From NCBI GenBank assembly GCA_900239685.1, contig OENT01000865.1, forward strand, positions 1 through 64,000: a DNA stretch of 64,000 bases. Reading direction: 5' to 3'. This stretch comes from Rotaria macrura. Taxonomy: Eukaryota; Rotifera; Eurotatoria; Philodinida; Philodinidae. The translations under genes and the position numbers were made by a program. Below are positions 50,301 through 61,762 of this stretch, piece after piece. A model generated the notes under the pieces. The model did not search any database. It saw nothing but the letters and a program-made list of their open reading frames with translations, and had not been told where the DNA came from. Position 1 is the first letter of the stretch. Each line of letters begins with the position of its first letter.

Positions 50301-52241
50301 ATCTAGATAACTCAATTCTGTAGCTTCAAAACACATATTCTCCAACGATGTACGACGAGAGAATTCTGCTTGTAACCTTCCCTGTTGTGATAAATTACAT
50401 AGATAAACAAACGAAGGTGAATGGTACCGAGTTATATCAGCAAATAAATATTGTATTTGATCAACTAAATTTGATAAATAATATTCACGTGCATGTTCAC
50501 CTTCGAAGGCACAATCAATAACAAGAGTTTCACCGAGCCGTGCTGAACCAAGTAAAACTTGTTCGCGTACAACTTTCTCATGATGTCGACCTAGATGACG
50601 AAATATTGACGAATAACCGGGATAGTTTGTTGGTTGTTTCCCTTCAGAGAGTAAATTGGTACGACGTTTGGCTGATTCAGCGCGACGAATATCATTTAAC
50701 GCAACTGTAGCTGCACGACGTTTACGATTTAGTTCACGAAGAAAAAGAAATCTTAACAAAAAAATAGAGTGTCTTCTTCTTTGTTTCATGATTCGTCTAG
50801 AACAATTTAATAAAAATATTCGAACGAACTAAATTTAATTCATTCCTTGAAGAACATTTGATAGCGTGTGCACAACGATTGTGAGCATGGCTACTCATAT
50901 TCGATGTTCTACGATTGGATCACTTCGAAAAATTAATTACTTTTTTTCAAGAGTTCATTTACATAGAAGTGTTTTCATATCGTTTAATGGATCATTGATG
51001 AGTGAGTTGCCGAAATATTCTAAACAGTATGCTCCGATATTCATCTGTAGAACTAACTTCAATACAAAAATGAACATCATGTTCGAACACTTCTAACTTC
51101 TTTTGATATTCAATAGAATTCTCTCATCAGTAATATGTATATTAAGTAATTTGTCTTATTTTAGAGTATTGAAGAAGAAGAGGAGCAAAACCAACTCATG
51201 TGGATTCCAAATAATGCTCAATTTCATCTAAATAGAAATAAATGAACGAATCCTAACGTGTCATTTGTTATTTACTAGTCTTCCAATTAGTAATTTAGTT
51301 TTTCAAGTGGTGCCATTGTATTCTTCGGGCGCCGTAAATCGTCTTTTATCTATTTCCTGTCCTACACATGACCTATTTTGTATTGCCATCAATATAAGGC
51401 CTATAGAGACAAATACTTCGAAAATGTGCAATGTTGATCAGGCTCCACTTTCGAACAAAAGATGAACTCAAGCATTTAAAACCAATATATCGAGTTCCTT
51501 TCATTTACATCACTATGTGCTTCGATTACTGGATATTTATAGATCAAACTGACGTAATCGGAACTTTCCGATCTAGTAAAAGAATATGAAAAGTTAGTTT
51601 ATGAAATTAATGTAGTATAAAACAATAGATGTTGATATCTAGTTGTAACTCAATATGGGTTCTGAAAAATTCTAGTTCAACAATAATCGATTCATAAGAT
51701 ATGGATGGTACGTAGTTGAAAAACTTCATGAAGCCTTCATTTTGATTATTGTCCGTTTCTCTGCACTATCATCTCACCCGTATAACTTCTTCCGAGATTC
51801 AATTAAAGGTAAATTAAGCAATTCAGTCCATCGATCGTCAGTTATAACTTCTGGTACACGTTCACCACTTTCTCTCAACGTTTGAATTTCTATCAAGATG
51901 GAAACAAAAAGAGAACATTTTTTGAAACTGAAGGAAAAATATTCAAATTTCATTTAATTAGTAAAATACTAACCAATTTGAATGACATCTCTTTTTTGCT
52001 CTTCACTAAGATCTGCAAAATTTTTACGATTCCGTAAATAAGCCCATAGCCATTCATTATTATTATCAATTGTTTGTTTTTGATCATTTGAATTCGAATT
52101 AACATTTTTTTCATCAGTTTTCATTGATAATGATGATGAAATATTCGATGAATTCGATAAGAAGCATCGAGAATGTGCCAATATAAATTGCCTTTGATAT
52201 TTCCATAATCCTGATAGGGGAATACGCGATACGAACATCAT
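44354..52241 (-). CDS. Mitochondrial Trm10/RNase P protein 1 (TRMT10C-like), six exons with a 5.4-kb intron, 405 aa
   Basis: Exons are 52241..51974, 51889..51778, 50751..50195, 44762..44681, 44606..44502 and 44447..44354. All six join in phase with GT-AG introns to 405 aa, close to the human TRMT10C length (about 403). The family is a SPOUT-fold tRNA m1G9/m1A9 methyltransferase subunit that also forms protein-only mitochondrial RNase P. The N-terminus MMFVSRIPLSGLWKYQRQF is basic and hydrophobic, like a mitochondrial presequence. Then come RVPEVITDDRWTELLNLP, a basic helix FLFLRELNRKRRAA, and the Trm10 core LVIDCAFEG, KLVYLSPDSN and FNHDAIYIVGGIADR in exon 3. Exons 4-5 supply TGKKPLTFGKAKREN, RFPIDRYVKF and GGGSGKSLTIDQVYNILM, which complete the SAM-binding knot. 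Exon 3 to exon 4 is 5,432 nt; only the donor GTAGGT at 50194 gives the right phase and the expected DR-TG-K-P sequence. Convergent with the GPCR gene. Confidence 0.88.
45804..46654. mobile_element. Tc1/mariner-like MITE, about 851 bp, inside the TRMT10C-like intron
   Basis: The left end is TACAGTAGCGAACAAAAGTC; the right end, read inverted, is TACAGCAGTGAACAAAACTC. The TA dinucleotides at both ends fit the Tc1/mariner target site, and CAGT...AACAAAA is a common Tc1-type terminus. Inverted similarity continues for about 100 bp (ATGATCTCATTC with ATGATCTCTACT, TTGAGATATG with CTGAGATATT). There is no intact transposase frame. Confidence 0.7.
49405..49422. repeat. Perfect 18-bp palindrome
   Basis: CTCGGACTTAAGTCCGAG reads identically on both strands. 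It lies within the giant intron; no function is apparent. Confidence 0.8.
49690..49905. mobile_element. Possible LINE (RTE-like) 3'-end remnant
   Basis: The stretch CACAAAATTTCAGCTCAATCG followed by GAGTTATCGCG and ACGGACGGCCGACTGGACAC resembles 3' untranslated tails of invertebrate RTE-type non-LTR elements. No reverse transcriptase is seen. Based on pattern memory only. Confidence 0.3.
50752..51777 (-). other. Intron 2 of the TRMT10C-like gene (1,026 nt)
   Basis: Donor GTGAGATG, acceptor TTTTTTTGTTAAG. Open frames inside (about 76 and 66 codons on the plus strand) have no recognised content. Confidence 0.7.
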
Positions 52242-54918
52242 TCTATGTAATTTTATGAATAACTATTCAGTTCCATGAATTATCATGATCTGACCAATGC
52301 ATCTAATCAAGTTTTATATTGATAGAGGTCGTTTGATAACGAAAGTATTACAGAGAGTCATTCATACCAAACGACTATTGTAGAAGTTTGCAAGATTTAT
52401 CTTAAAGAGATATTGATGGTGATCAGTGAAAATTTTACCATCAGTATTATTTAAACAGAAAACAATTAAGTCTCGTAGCAATAAATACTGAAGACTTCTT
52501 TGTATATGAAATAAAAGAACATTGAATTTATTTTTATTCATGATGACGAACAAAACAAGATTAAGTGATGGCACTACCGCCGTCGGGCATTCTTAATGCT
52601 ATTTAACAATTCATAATGATAGCGGAAGTACGGAAATTTTACTCATTTTTTTGCTCCGTAATTCAAAGTACACGCATACATTTCATTTCTATATAAATCA
52701 TCATCGATAATTTCATGTTTATTTAATCGAAAGTCCTTTTTCTCTGTGTGATGTTAGACAAAATTCCAATTACAAAAACACAATTGTAGCAGCGGTGGGA
52801 TATTTTTTCTGTCAGTTTAAAATAGCATCATCTGATGCTTGTTTTTATTCATTTATAAATAGCCAATGAACAGATGTCTAGAAAAAAAGAGATAAATAAT
52901 ACGACGGTTCATTTACGATTGAATCAAATGTGATAAAAGAAAATATCTTATTTCGATTCAAAATTGGATAGCATCATTTCGATTTATAAAAACGATTTCA
53001 AAACCAAATATTAAAAAAAGTTGTTCTAGTTGATTGTTCGACAATAATATTGAATAAATACACGTGCAGCAATCGACGGTATACATCAGCAAGCAGGCTG
53101 TGATATGACTTTGATTTTATCTCAACATTTCACAGACTGTTTACTGATAGGAACCGCCATAGATTTCCATTTTATTTTAAAATATAAAAGATGAATACAC
53201 ACGAGGAAAAAAAACTTTTCATGCATTTATGTTACGTATATGTATACTCCGACACACCCACATACATATATATGTGTGTGTGTGTGTGTGTTGTCCAATA
53301 CTAAAATAGAAAAACGATCATGTATATAAAAAAAATGAGAAATGACTTTTTAACAATGAATCATTATACATTTTACCTTGATTGACATGATAAATGTTCG
53401 GTTCATGTCAACAAAGCAAGACTGTGATATGAATTTCAGTTTTAACATAGCACAATCTCTTTGCTGACACAAATAAAGATGAATACGAAAGATTAAACAA
53501 GACAATAAGAATAGATTTATCAGCTCGCAGAATCATAAGTATATAATAAAGCAATGAGAATACAGTATATACGAGCATGTAAACAAAAAGGCTTTTCTCT
53601 CTCTCTCTCATCATCTTCAATTTTCATAAGTCAATGATTAATGTTGAATGACAAACATGCGCAATCGACTAGATTTTTTTCTGCCAAATGCTTGAATAAA
53701 CGAAGCAATACTCGTTACCTAATTATCTGAAACAAAATCATGCACTGAGAAAATGCGTTTTTATGCTGATAGTACATATCCTGAATTTGTGTGTACCAAA
53801 CAACTGCATGCGTTGTGTCAGATTTCTTTCATTAGTCCAACAATTTAAAGTCTCTTGATAACAGCATATGTTAACATAGCCCATTATGGGTTAAGCAATG
53901 AGCAATAAAAGAATGATTTGATAAAATTGAAAGAAAACTTTACTTTTTTCAAATTGAAGTTTGTTTCCGTTCAATAATTTCTATTTGAAAAGAACAGTAA
54001 AATGTACTTACTCTAATTTGGAAATGTTACAATGAACATTGGGATTTGCCATTCTTATTCGTGTTCGTTACCACTACTATAAGTATTCTTACTGCTGCTT
54101 CTCGTCGAGATAGTAGAGGCAAACTGAATGATGTGATGATGCGCTCGCAGCGTCGGTTGCAATGCAGTGCTGTCTTTCTCTCTGCTTCTCTCTCTCTCTC
54201 TGTTTCTCTTTCGCTCGCTCTCCCAATCGTCGATCCTTTGTTCTCACTCGATACAAAAATAGATAAATGCAGAACATGCCTGTATGCCAGTTTTTCTCTC
54301 ATTTCTTTTCTTTTTCTTCTTTTTCATGCTATTATTGACCTATTCGCATTCGGCACACGACGAAAGAAAAAAAGAAGGGGTGGGATAGAGAAAAGAGGAC
54401 GCTTGCCAGTTTGGGATTAATAATATAGTCGTGTATTTGGTCGAATTTGTTTTTATACATGTTTGAGAAAAGAAATAGATAAATGAATAGAAAGAAAGAA
54501 TAGTGCAGTGGTATGCTTGCATGTTTGTACACGCACATATTTCTTGTTTTCACATATTCGTCTTCTCCTTCTTTCTTCTTCTTCTTCCATCACTTGACGC
54601 CAATAACATTTTGTGCCCGAAACAGGACGTTAGTTTCGACGACCGTGCATAGAACCCGATAGAAGAAAAAGAAGGGGAAAAAAGAAGAAGGAGAGAATCG
54701 AATTTTCTCTTTCTCCCTTGATACCATCGGTCGTAGCACTGCATCATAACAAGAAGGACGACGTTAATATTGGACGCCAAAGAAAGAAAAAGAGCAACAG
54801 GCAACAGCAGTCATATAACCGAGTATTTTGACAAGAGAATCGACTTCAAGAGTAGTTGTGCTATGCCAATAGCATTGCCTGAATCGATCTATTAGGAAAA
54901 ACACAATATATATATATA
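52242..54918. other. Intergenic region with simple repeats; no supported gene
   Basis: Contains a (TA)n/(TG)n microsatellite at about 53,265-53,291, a CT dinucleotide run near 53,597-53,610 and a CT-rich block at 54,170-54,225. The open frames over that block (up to 124 codons on the plus strand, arginine/serine/leucine-rich) follow the low-complexity composition and I do not accept them. The first few hundred bases are presumably the promoter of the TRMT10C-like gene. Confidence 0.5.
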
Positions 54919-55605
54919 TGTTGTAGGCAAAATTGGAATCTAGGCAAATTCCGAATTTGCCCGGGCAAAATTGGAATTCTAATTTTGACTAGACAAAATT
55001 AGAATTCTAATACTGACTAACATTTTCTTGGGCAAAATCAGAATTCCAATTCTGCCTAGGCAAAATTAGAAGTCGATCAGAGATAAATTCATGTAAACAC
55101 GTGCTTTACTGTAAGGTAGAGGGGAATAAAAAAAATAGTTGTATAGTGACCATGCCGATGTGCGCATTAGAAATATAGTTGTACTGACTGTAAACAAACA
55201 AAATGTCTGAATTACCTTCAACATCAATTCAAACGGATAGCGAAGAAACTCGTTATTATCAAGAATTAGAAAAACACATTAACTCATTAAGTATGAAGTT
55301 TCGTGAAAAATCTGTTATAAAACAAAACAGTTAAAACTGATATTATTTCATTTGTAAAACGTTAGTTAAGATAAAAAGTACATTATTACATAAAAACACT
55401 TTTACATTAAGATGCTTAGAATTTCAGCTGCTCTAGGTCATCTTTGATCGACTTCTAATTTTGCCTAGGCAGAATTGGAATTCTGATTTTGCCCAAGAAA
55501 ATGTTAGTCAGTATTAGAATTCTAATTTTGTCTAGTCAAAATTAGAATTCCAATTTTGCCCGGGCAAATTCGGAATTTGCCTAGATTCCAATTTTGCCTA
55601 CAACA
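54919..55605. mobile_element. Foldback transposon with apparently identical 165-bp inverted arms and captured-looking exon
   Basis: The left arm (54,919-55,084) and right arm (55,441-55,605) are reverse complements; reading both base by base I found no mismatch over about 160 bp, from TGTTGTAGGCAAAATTGG inward to GAAGTCGATCA. The arms are themselves built of variants of GGCAAAATTGGAATTC. TATATATA lies directly outside both ends, consistent with insertion into a TA repeat. The 356-bp centre is not repetitive and contains a translatable segment. Identical arms imply a young insertion or ongoing arm-to-arm conversion. No transposase. Confidence 0.88.
55203..55358 (+). CDS. Small ORF (51 aa) carried inside the foldback element; probable captured gene fragment
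   Basis: The frame starts MSELPSTSIQTDSEETRYYQ and is hydrophilic and acidic, with codon choice like the host genes here, unlike the AT-rich noise frames around it. After TCATTAA there is a donor-like GTATGA, and about 135 nt later an acceptor-like AGAATTTCAG (ends 55,430). Splicing these would add a few residues before a stop in the right arm. This looks like the 5' end of a host gene (upstream sequence, first exon, intron, start of the second exon) picked up by the element. No family recognised. Whether it is expressed is unknown. Confidence 0.35.
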
Positions 55606-58600
55606 TATATATGCGTGTGTGTTGTTGAATGTCAGCGCTTGTGTTAGATGCACATTCTCCTATTATCATCCACTTCTCGCAAAAAAATGATGACGCCAAA
55701 GACTCGTATCTTGCAGAAAAAAAGAGAAGAGAAACTAACTGGTGTATTCTTCCGCTACTACCCATCATCATTATTATCATCATCAACATCATTGGCAAGA
55801 ACAACATCGTTGTACTTCGAAACTTCTGTGAGAAAGAAAAGGAAGAAGAAGAAGAAAGAAAAAAAAAGGAAATTTTTTTACCAATCTTAGTACCGATGAT
55901 GCTACTACTCTCGTAGGGTGAGAAAAAAAACGAGAAGTATCCCGTAATGATGCCTACGCTCTTTCTTTTCCTTTCTGTATATTTTATTGCACTGAGTTAG
56001 ATGAATAGTCAGCAAAATTGTCTATCAACAGTATACACTTGAAACAGTGAGTGATGGTGAATCAATTCGATTATAAAAGTGTGTTACATATTTTTTCTTT
56101 TTATTTTCGTCTCTGTCATAACAACAAAAGTTTTTCCAAGCAAAAACGTAAAATATTCTAAACTTTTCCACAATTCTATGATGATAAAATCAATTGATTT
56201 GACTTGGTGAAGTATTCGATAATCGGCAACAATGGCATAAATTTCTAGTGCGTGCTAAATAATTAAAAAAATTAATCTTGCTTCATTCAACTTAATGTCG
56301 GATGTCGAAAGAAATAAAAAGTGAATCTGTTCTAAATCAACTGAACATATAGAAAAAAAATGAAATCGAATTAGAGCATGTTTGTCACGCATCATCTGTC
56401 GAGCATCTACTTCCTTTACTATATTCACTTGAATAGATACCAATAGACATAAAGCCATTCATTTATTCCTTCATTCACAAAAAATGGAATTGCAGAAAAC
56501 AAATATCGATGAGAGAGACATAGAAAGACGATGACTAACCGATTAAAAGTGAATCCTCCCGATCAAATTTTATACTCTACAACAAAAATAAGACCAAGAA
56601 AAAACTTTCGTTAGAAAATCATTTTCATGTCAAAAAACTGATCATCGATCACGAACTGTACCTAGATAAATAGGCACATGCGTGTCAAAAAGTATGTTCA
56701 AGTAACTTGATCTCTTTGTAAAGTTTAGTCTTTATTTACAGTTCAGTGCTAGTCGACAGCGAGGTTACGAATGCAAAAAAGACGAAACGAGAAGAAATCT
56801 GTAACGGAAATACGACACAATCATAGTGTGACAATTGATTCTTTTCTTTCAATCTCTAATCCGATGATCAATAATACACAATGACAGATGAAGGTGCGAA
56901 GAACACGCCTGTTCTCTCTTAATACTTACCACTATTATTAAAGTCGACAATTTAAAACAGTACAATTCTATATAAATAATCTATAGTCAAATATCGTCAA
57001 GTCGTTGAATAAAAAGTTAACACAATAATAAATGATCTATACAACACGTGTTGATTTTATCTGATATAAAGTGCAAAAAAGGAAGAGATTATCAATACAC
57101 TGAAACATTATACATAAAATACTTTGTCATTTGATGTACTTTATTCAATAACTAAGATACTTCATCTAGCGTTAGATGTTATGCTCTCAATGCATTACTG
57201 TATAGTTTTTTGAACGAGAAAACAAACAAGATTATAATTTTGGTCACAAATATTGATATATTGTTGTCATGAATGGTGAACAGTTTTGTTTTTTGAGTAA
57301 AAGTCTGCACAGATTATCAAATTTACAAAAATATTAGTCAATTAAAATTGAATTGATATGTTTCCGTCACATGAGCATGTTAGTACTATTAGATTTAACA
57401 TGTTCATGTCTTTTACTAGACTCATCCTGACTGAACGATATTTTTTTGCAGTAGCAAAGTTCAATGAGTGCGTCCCATTCTTAGAGGCTAAAAGATTAGT
57501 TTGATTGAAAAGTATCGGGGCAGTTTTTAAAAAAACAAAATCTTGCGATTTCTTTTAACCAACTCAAAAAATAGTGTCCTACTATTCTTGGTGAAAATTA
57601 TTTTTAGAAGTTTTTCATAAACATTTATGCGTTATAGTGCTAAAAATGGCTTGCAAGAACAGTCTAATTACTTTACACTAAACATACTCGAACTGGAATG
57701 AGCCTAATTATTCTAGATGAATAAAAATGGGGCAATAAATTTAGTATTCACCAAAGTTTGTGTGATGAGAGTCGCTTCTAACTGTACCCGTTTTTATTAC
57801 GTTTCTTTTATAAAAGAAGCAAGAGGATATAGACGGATTCTAAAAAAACCATAAGTTGATTTGATAGGGACAGGTGAATGTAGGTGTTTCTAATAACTTT
57901 TTACTAGAGAAACTTAGTAAATTTATCGAAAATGATTTTTCTTATCAATAAATATTGACTCATATAGTAATAGTTTTGATCTAACACTAACTAGGACGAT
58001 ATTTTCTTTAATAATAGTTGTTTAGCTTGTCAAACTGTAAATATATTTGCTTTGTACTCACAAAGAGAAATATCTATTCCTACGATTGAATTCAGTTTCG
58101 AACAGGTTGCCTTACAAGGTTTGTAATGGCTGTTTTCATAAGAACAATTTTTTCTTCAAGCGAAAATTTCCAAAAATTGTTTTATTACTTAAGTAACAAT
58201 TAATAATGAGTTTTTCAAATCGACTGCGTGATTACCCTAGCTTGATCTCTAGCCTTTTTTTTGTTTTGATGATAGAAGAGTTTAAACCAAAATATTGCTC
58301 TCGGCAACTTGTCAACAGGTGCACTTATCATATCTTATATCAACAAACCTATGAATTGAGAACTAATTTTATACATGACTGCGGCAGTATGAATCATGAA
58401 ATAGTGGATCATAAAAAATCTCGACCAGAACAGGAAAGAGTTGCAAAGCTGAGAAATCAAAAACCGAAGTAAAAATTCAAATGATTCTCGTTTATTGCAT
58501 ACAAGCGAAAGTACCCGATGTTGATCGAGATACTTTGGTAGTACGTACTTGGCGTAAGAGAACACGATGTCGCTATGGTTTTGTTCTAATATTCGTATAT

Positions 58601-59133
58601 CATTGATACGTCATCAATTGATTCAGGAAATAGTACTAACATGTCATTATTGCCAGCTAGAGAATAAACTCATATACACAATTTTTTCATTATAGTACAT
58701 CAGAGAATCTTCGGTTTTCACAGCCTGGGTAGGCTTTCACTGAGCGTTTCTGCGGTCGTGCATGGCATTGCAAAAATCAGATTAAATTCTCCAAAATTTC
58801 TGAGAAATTAGAAAATTTTCTGCAGCTTTGGAAAAGTCGTGGGGGAGGGAGGGTTCCACCGACTCTACTGGCGCACCAAGCCCCTCTCGACCTTATTCTA
58901 GACCTAGGAATATGCAATGGGAAGTTGGGTGACGCTAGCGCTCACAGGGACCCAATGCATAAAGAACAGACAAACAGACATTCTGCTTTATATATAGATA
59001 GATAGATGCTGTTGGTTTGAGGATAATCGATCAGATTCTGAAGGAAATAGATCTCGGATTTGGATTCAGCGCCCTTGAAAACCTTGAGGCACGTGTCTTT
59101 TACTTGCTAGCAACGTGCTCTCCAAAACAATCA
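55606..59133. other. Intergenic region; no supported gene
   Basis: AT-rich with GAA/AAG-rich tracts near 55,835-55,880. An 88-codon plus-strand frame (58,206-58,472) has no recognised motif. Around 58,720-59,010 the composition becomes less AT-rich and resembles transposon-derived sequence (see the LINE-like tail entry). Confidence 0.45.
58955..59012 (+). mobile_element. Possible LINE 3' tail ending in (GATA)n
   Basis: ACAGACAAACAGACATTCTG followed by CTTTATATATAGATAGATAG resembles the end of RTE-type non-LTR elements. A related sequence, AACAAACAAACAGACATATT then CTTTATATCGATAGATAAAT, recurs at 59,518-59,563, showing it is a repeat. The bodies of the elements were not identified. Confidence 0.4.
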
Positions 59134-59313
59134 GTTCTGCAGAACTTTTTAAGATTTTGTCTTTCACCCGATCACAGAACCCCCTAAAAATGATTTTGCA
59201 AGAGAAATAAAGATTTCAAGTACCCTCTGGAACACATTTTTTTCTTGTACAAAACCTTTTTTTGGGGGTTCTGCGATAGGGTAGAAGACAGAACCTAAAA
59301 AGGTTCTCGACAA
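59134..59313. mobile_element. Short MITE (about 180 bp) with 55-bp TIRs
   Basis: Left arm words TTTTGTCTTTCACCCGATCA and CAGAACCCCCTAAAAA pair with right arm TTTTTGGGGGTTCTGCGATA and GGGTAGAAGACAGAACC. The outer ends are GTTCTGCAGAAC and GGTTCTCGACAAC. The centre is about 70 bp, noncoding. Confidence 0.65.
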
Positions 59314-59922
59314 CTTCTTTTTTTTTAGAATGCTGCACACTTGGTAAGCAATTCTAAGAAATGCTGAACTCTGATTCGCCAGATAAATAAGGAGGCTAAT
59401 TTAGGGTAAGGATCAATATTTTTCAAACAAAAACTGGTTGTCCACCTTTCTCTGGGTGAGCGGAAGACCTCTGAAAATTTTTCAATCCAATTGCTCGTAC
59501 CATGTTGAAATTTATAGCGAACAAACAAACAGACATATTCTTCTTTATATCGATAGATAAATGGCATATCGTTTCTTGAATACTAATCAGAGATTTAAAA
59601 GCAATTATCAAGCTTGAATCGACTTCATATCATGCCTACGTATAGACTTCTATCAGATAGGCCATAAATAATGAGATTCAGATCCATGGTTCAAGAATAT
59701 AAGGTTGTGGGCTTTTCAATAAGATTGTTTCGAATGATAATTTATTTCCGAACAATTTCGAGTAAAAGCGATTTGGATGGAAATTTATTTTATAGATAAG
59801 ATGGATAGTCCTGAAGTGCTATTCTCCAGCGAATAAGTATATCGTAAGATCGATGGTTGGACGACTACGTAGATAGTTAAGTATTTAGCGAGGGACAAAG
59901 TTAAATGCTGATTTAGATCAAT

Positions 59923-59968
59923 AGATATACAGCTAGATAAACAGATATACAGCTAGATAAATAGATAA
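59923..59968. repeat. Short tandem repeat, unit AGATATACAGCTAGATAAAC
   Basis: Two and a bit copies of a ~20-bp unit, with only small changes between copies. Confidence 0.8.
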
Positions 59969-60130
59969 GGTAGTTTATGTTTTACACTAAGAACATTGGT
60001 ACTACCCAACTCTAAAATTCTCTGGCTTTTGCGTCGAACAATTAAAAGTTCAGCAAAATTCGTAGAATTTTGCAGTATTCGCAGGAAACCTTCTACCAAT
60101 TCTGCAGATTCATTTTTCTTTTCGTGCATC

Positions 60131-60622
60131 ATGAGTGACATCGTCAGCCGGCTATACGAAGAGCTTCGTAACGCGTTGACATATCAATTCTCAGTTTCCT
60201 TGTGAATGTAAAGGTTCTACTTTTCTATAAGCAACTATCAAGCACTTGTTAGACCATCTAATGATTTTTTACTATTTCTACAGAATAACTATCAACTTTA
60301 TTAGCTATTTTAATGGAAAGGTAAGTTTCATCTTCATCTTCTTAAACTAATAACTTTATTTCTCTTTCTAGGTCTTCAGCAATCCGACTTGAAAGTTAAG
60401 TTTCCTATTCATCTTTTGAAACTAATAATTTGTCTTGTCCTTTTAGGTGTGGGAGCATCTGATTTAAAAGGTATGTTTCATTTTCATGCTCTCAAAGTAA
60501 TAATTTGTCTTTTACTCTTAGATGTTCTACAATGTGATTGAAAAAGATTTCGTCGTTAAGATTAAAGTTGATTTCTACGATCCTGCATCTAGAGAAATGA
60601 TACGTACCATAGTTTTTCTAAG
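60131..60622 (+). CDS. Possible small multi-exon gene with a triplicated splice boundary (unknown product)
   Basis: Proposed exons are 60131..60201 (MSDIVSRLYEELRNALTYQF...), 60285..60321 (...INFISYFNGK) and 60522..60622 (MFYNVIEKDFVVKIKVDFYD...). They join in phase across GT-AG introns and lack stops, which is unlikely by chance in this composition. Between exons 2 and 3 lie two extra exon-like copies at 60372..60394 and 60447..60470, each with its own acceptor and donor. A further exon might be 62392..62476 (RIFVAVMECERQTVV...), which would put a cluster of mobile elements inside an intron. Total under 100 aa; no family recognised. Alternatives are a noncoding transcript or a decayed gene. 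Confidence 0.35.
60322..60545 (+). repeat. Tandem repeat (three ~74-bp units), each an intron plus the first 24 nt of an exon
   Basis: Each unit reads AAAG-GT(A/T)(A/T)GTTTC, a branch-like ACTAATAA or AGTAATAA, a T-rich tract, TAG, then a short exon-like segment. Introns would be 60322..60371, 60395..60446 and 60471..60521 (50-52 nt). In the frame of the upstream exon, copies 1 and 2 run into TGA and TAA after six codons; only the third continues open. Confidence 0.75.
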
Positions 60623-60998
60623 GTCAGTATTTGAAATAATGTATCGTTCATAGGTGTTTGAGTGTTATTTTCATGGATATTTTTGATTTGCAATATATCG
60701 AAAATCTTCTAATGGTTTTCCAGGAAATGTATTTACTTTTCAAGAATATAGATATAAGGATAAGGGTATAGACATAAAAGGAATACAGGGTAGAATGTCC
60801 TTTAGAAAATATCCTTTCAGAAATGTCCTCGGGATATGGTCCTCGGAAAAAAGTTCCTTCAAAAAATGTCCTTCAGGATAAATGTCCTTCGTGAAAAATG
60901 TCCTTCAGGATAAATGTCCTTCGTGAAAAATGTCCTTCAGGATAAATGTCCTTCGTGAAAAATGTCCTCGGGAAATGGTCCTTTATCGTCAATATGGC

Positions 60999-61194
60999 TA
61001 GGGATGCACGGTCAGAAAAGGGTGAACCCGGTAAGAATACGAGCAACCTACGGTGAACGCCGATATATTAGCATGGCTGGATTATGTTAGCAGAGAGTCG
61101 TCTGGATAATATAAGAAACCGGTCTTCACCGTATGTTCTTCATTGTCTCACCGGCTTTCACCTGTCTTAACGATCGCTTGAAAGTGCACCCCTA
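60999..61194. mobile_element. hAT-like MITE, about 196 bp
   Basis: The ends TAGGGATGCAC and GTGCACCCCTA form an 11-bp imperfect TIR similar in style to the hairpin hAT MITE at 16.6 kb. Flanking 8-mers AATATGGC and CATTTGGC match at 6 of 8 positions, a decayed TSD. Internal inverted words are GGTGAACCCGGTAAGA / CTCACCGGCTTTCACC and CTACGGTGAA / TTCACCGTAT. Confidence 0.65.
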
Positions 61195-61501
61195 CATTTG
61201 GCTGTCGGGCTAGCATTAGTATTTAAAACATGCTAATACATTTTTATCATAGTTCAGAAAATAACTTAACGTCCTGGATCCCGAGAATTCTGACGTTCTT
61301 TACGAGCTTATAGAAAAATCGAAAAATCACTCTCTCATGCATTCTACGATCGTGAATCAGCTATATTCATATATATATATTATCGTATATGAAGCGTGGA
61401 TCGATACAGTCATACTGATGAACATTTCGTTTCACAGCTGTTTATCGATACAACGGAACGAAAAAAAATTCTTTCGTTCTTCTTGTTTTCAGCCTGAAGA
61501 C

Positions 61502-61762
61502 AGCGGTATCCAAGAGGTTAATGCTACACTGCTTGTGTTAAAAAATAATTTAATACCTTTGTGTTACTATTGAATTAAAATTAGCATTAAAAAAGCATCA
61601 TTTAATACATTTGTCATGAGCATTAGTATTAAATAGTAATCTTTTTAATAATAATACTAATTCAAATAAATGCGAGAGTTTTAAATTATTTTTTTAATTC
61701 TAATGGAAAAACATTAAAAAGAGCATTAGTTAATACAATGCTAACGCTAATCAGACACCGCT
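61502..61762. mobile_element. MITE, about 261 bp, ends AGCGGTRTC
   Basis: Left end AGCGGTATCCAAGAGGTTAA; right end inverted AGCGGTGTCTGATTAGCGTT. Loose inverted similarity continues inward through AATTTAATACC-like and GCATTA-rich words. AT-rich noncoding centre. Confidence 0.55.

Noticed and set aside
54046..54420. 124-codon plus-strand frame and overlapping minus-strand frames over the CT-rich block
   Set aside because: Open frames follow the simple-sequence composition (Ser/Leu on one strand, Arg/Glu on the other), not a gene.
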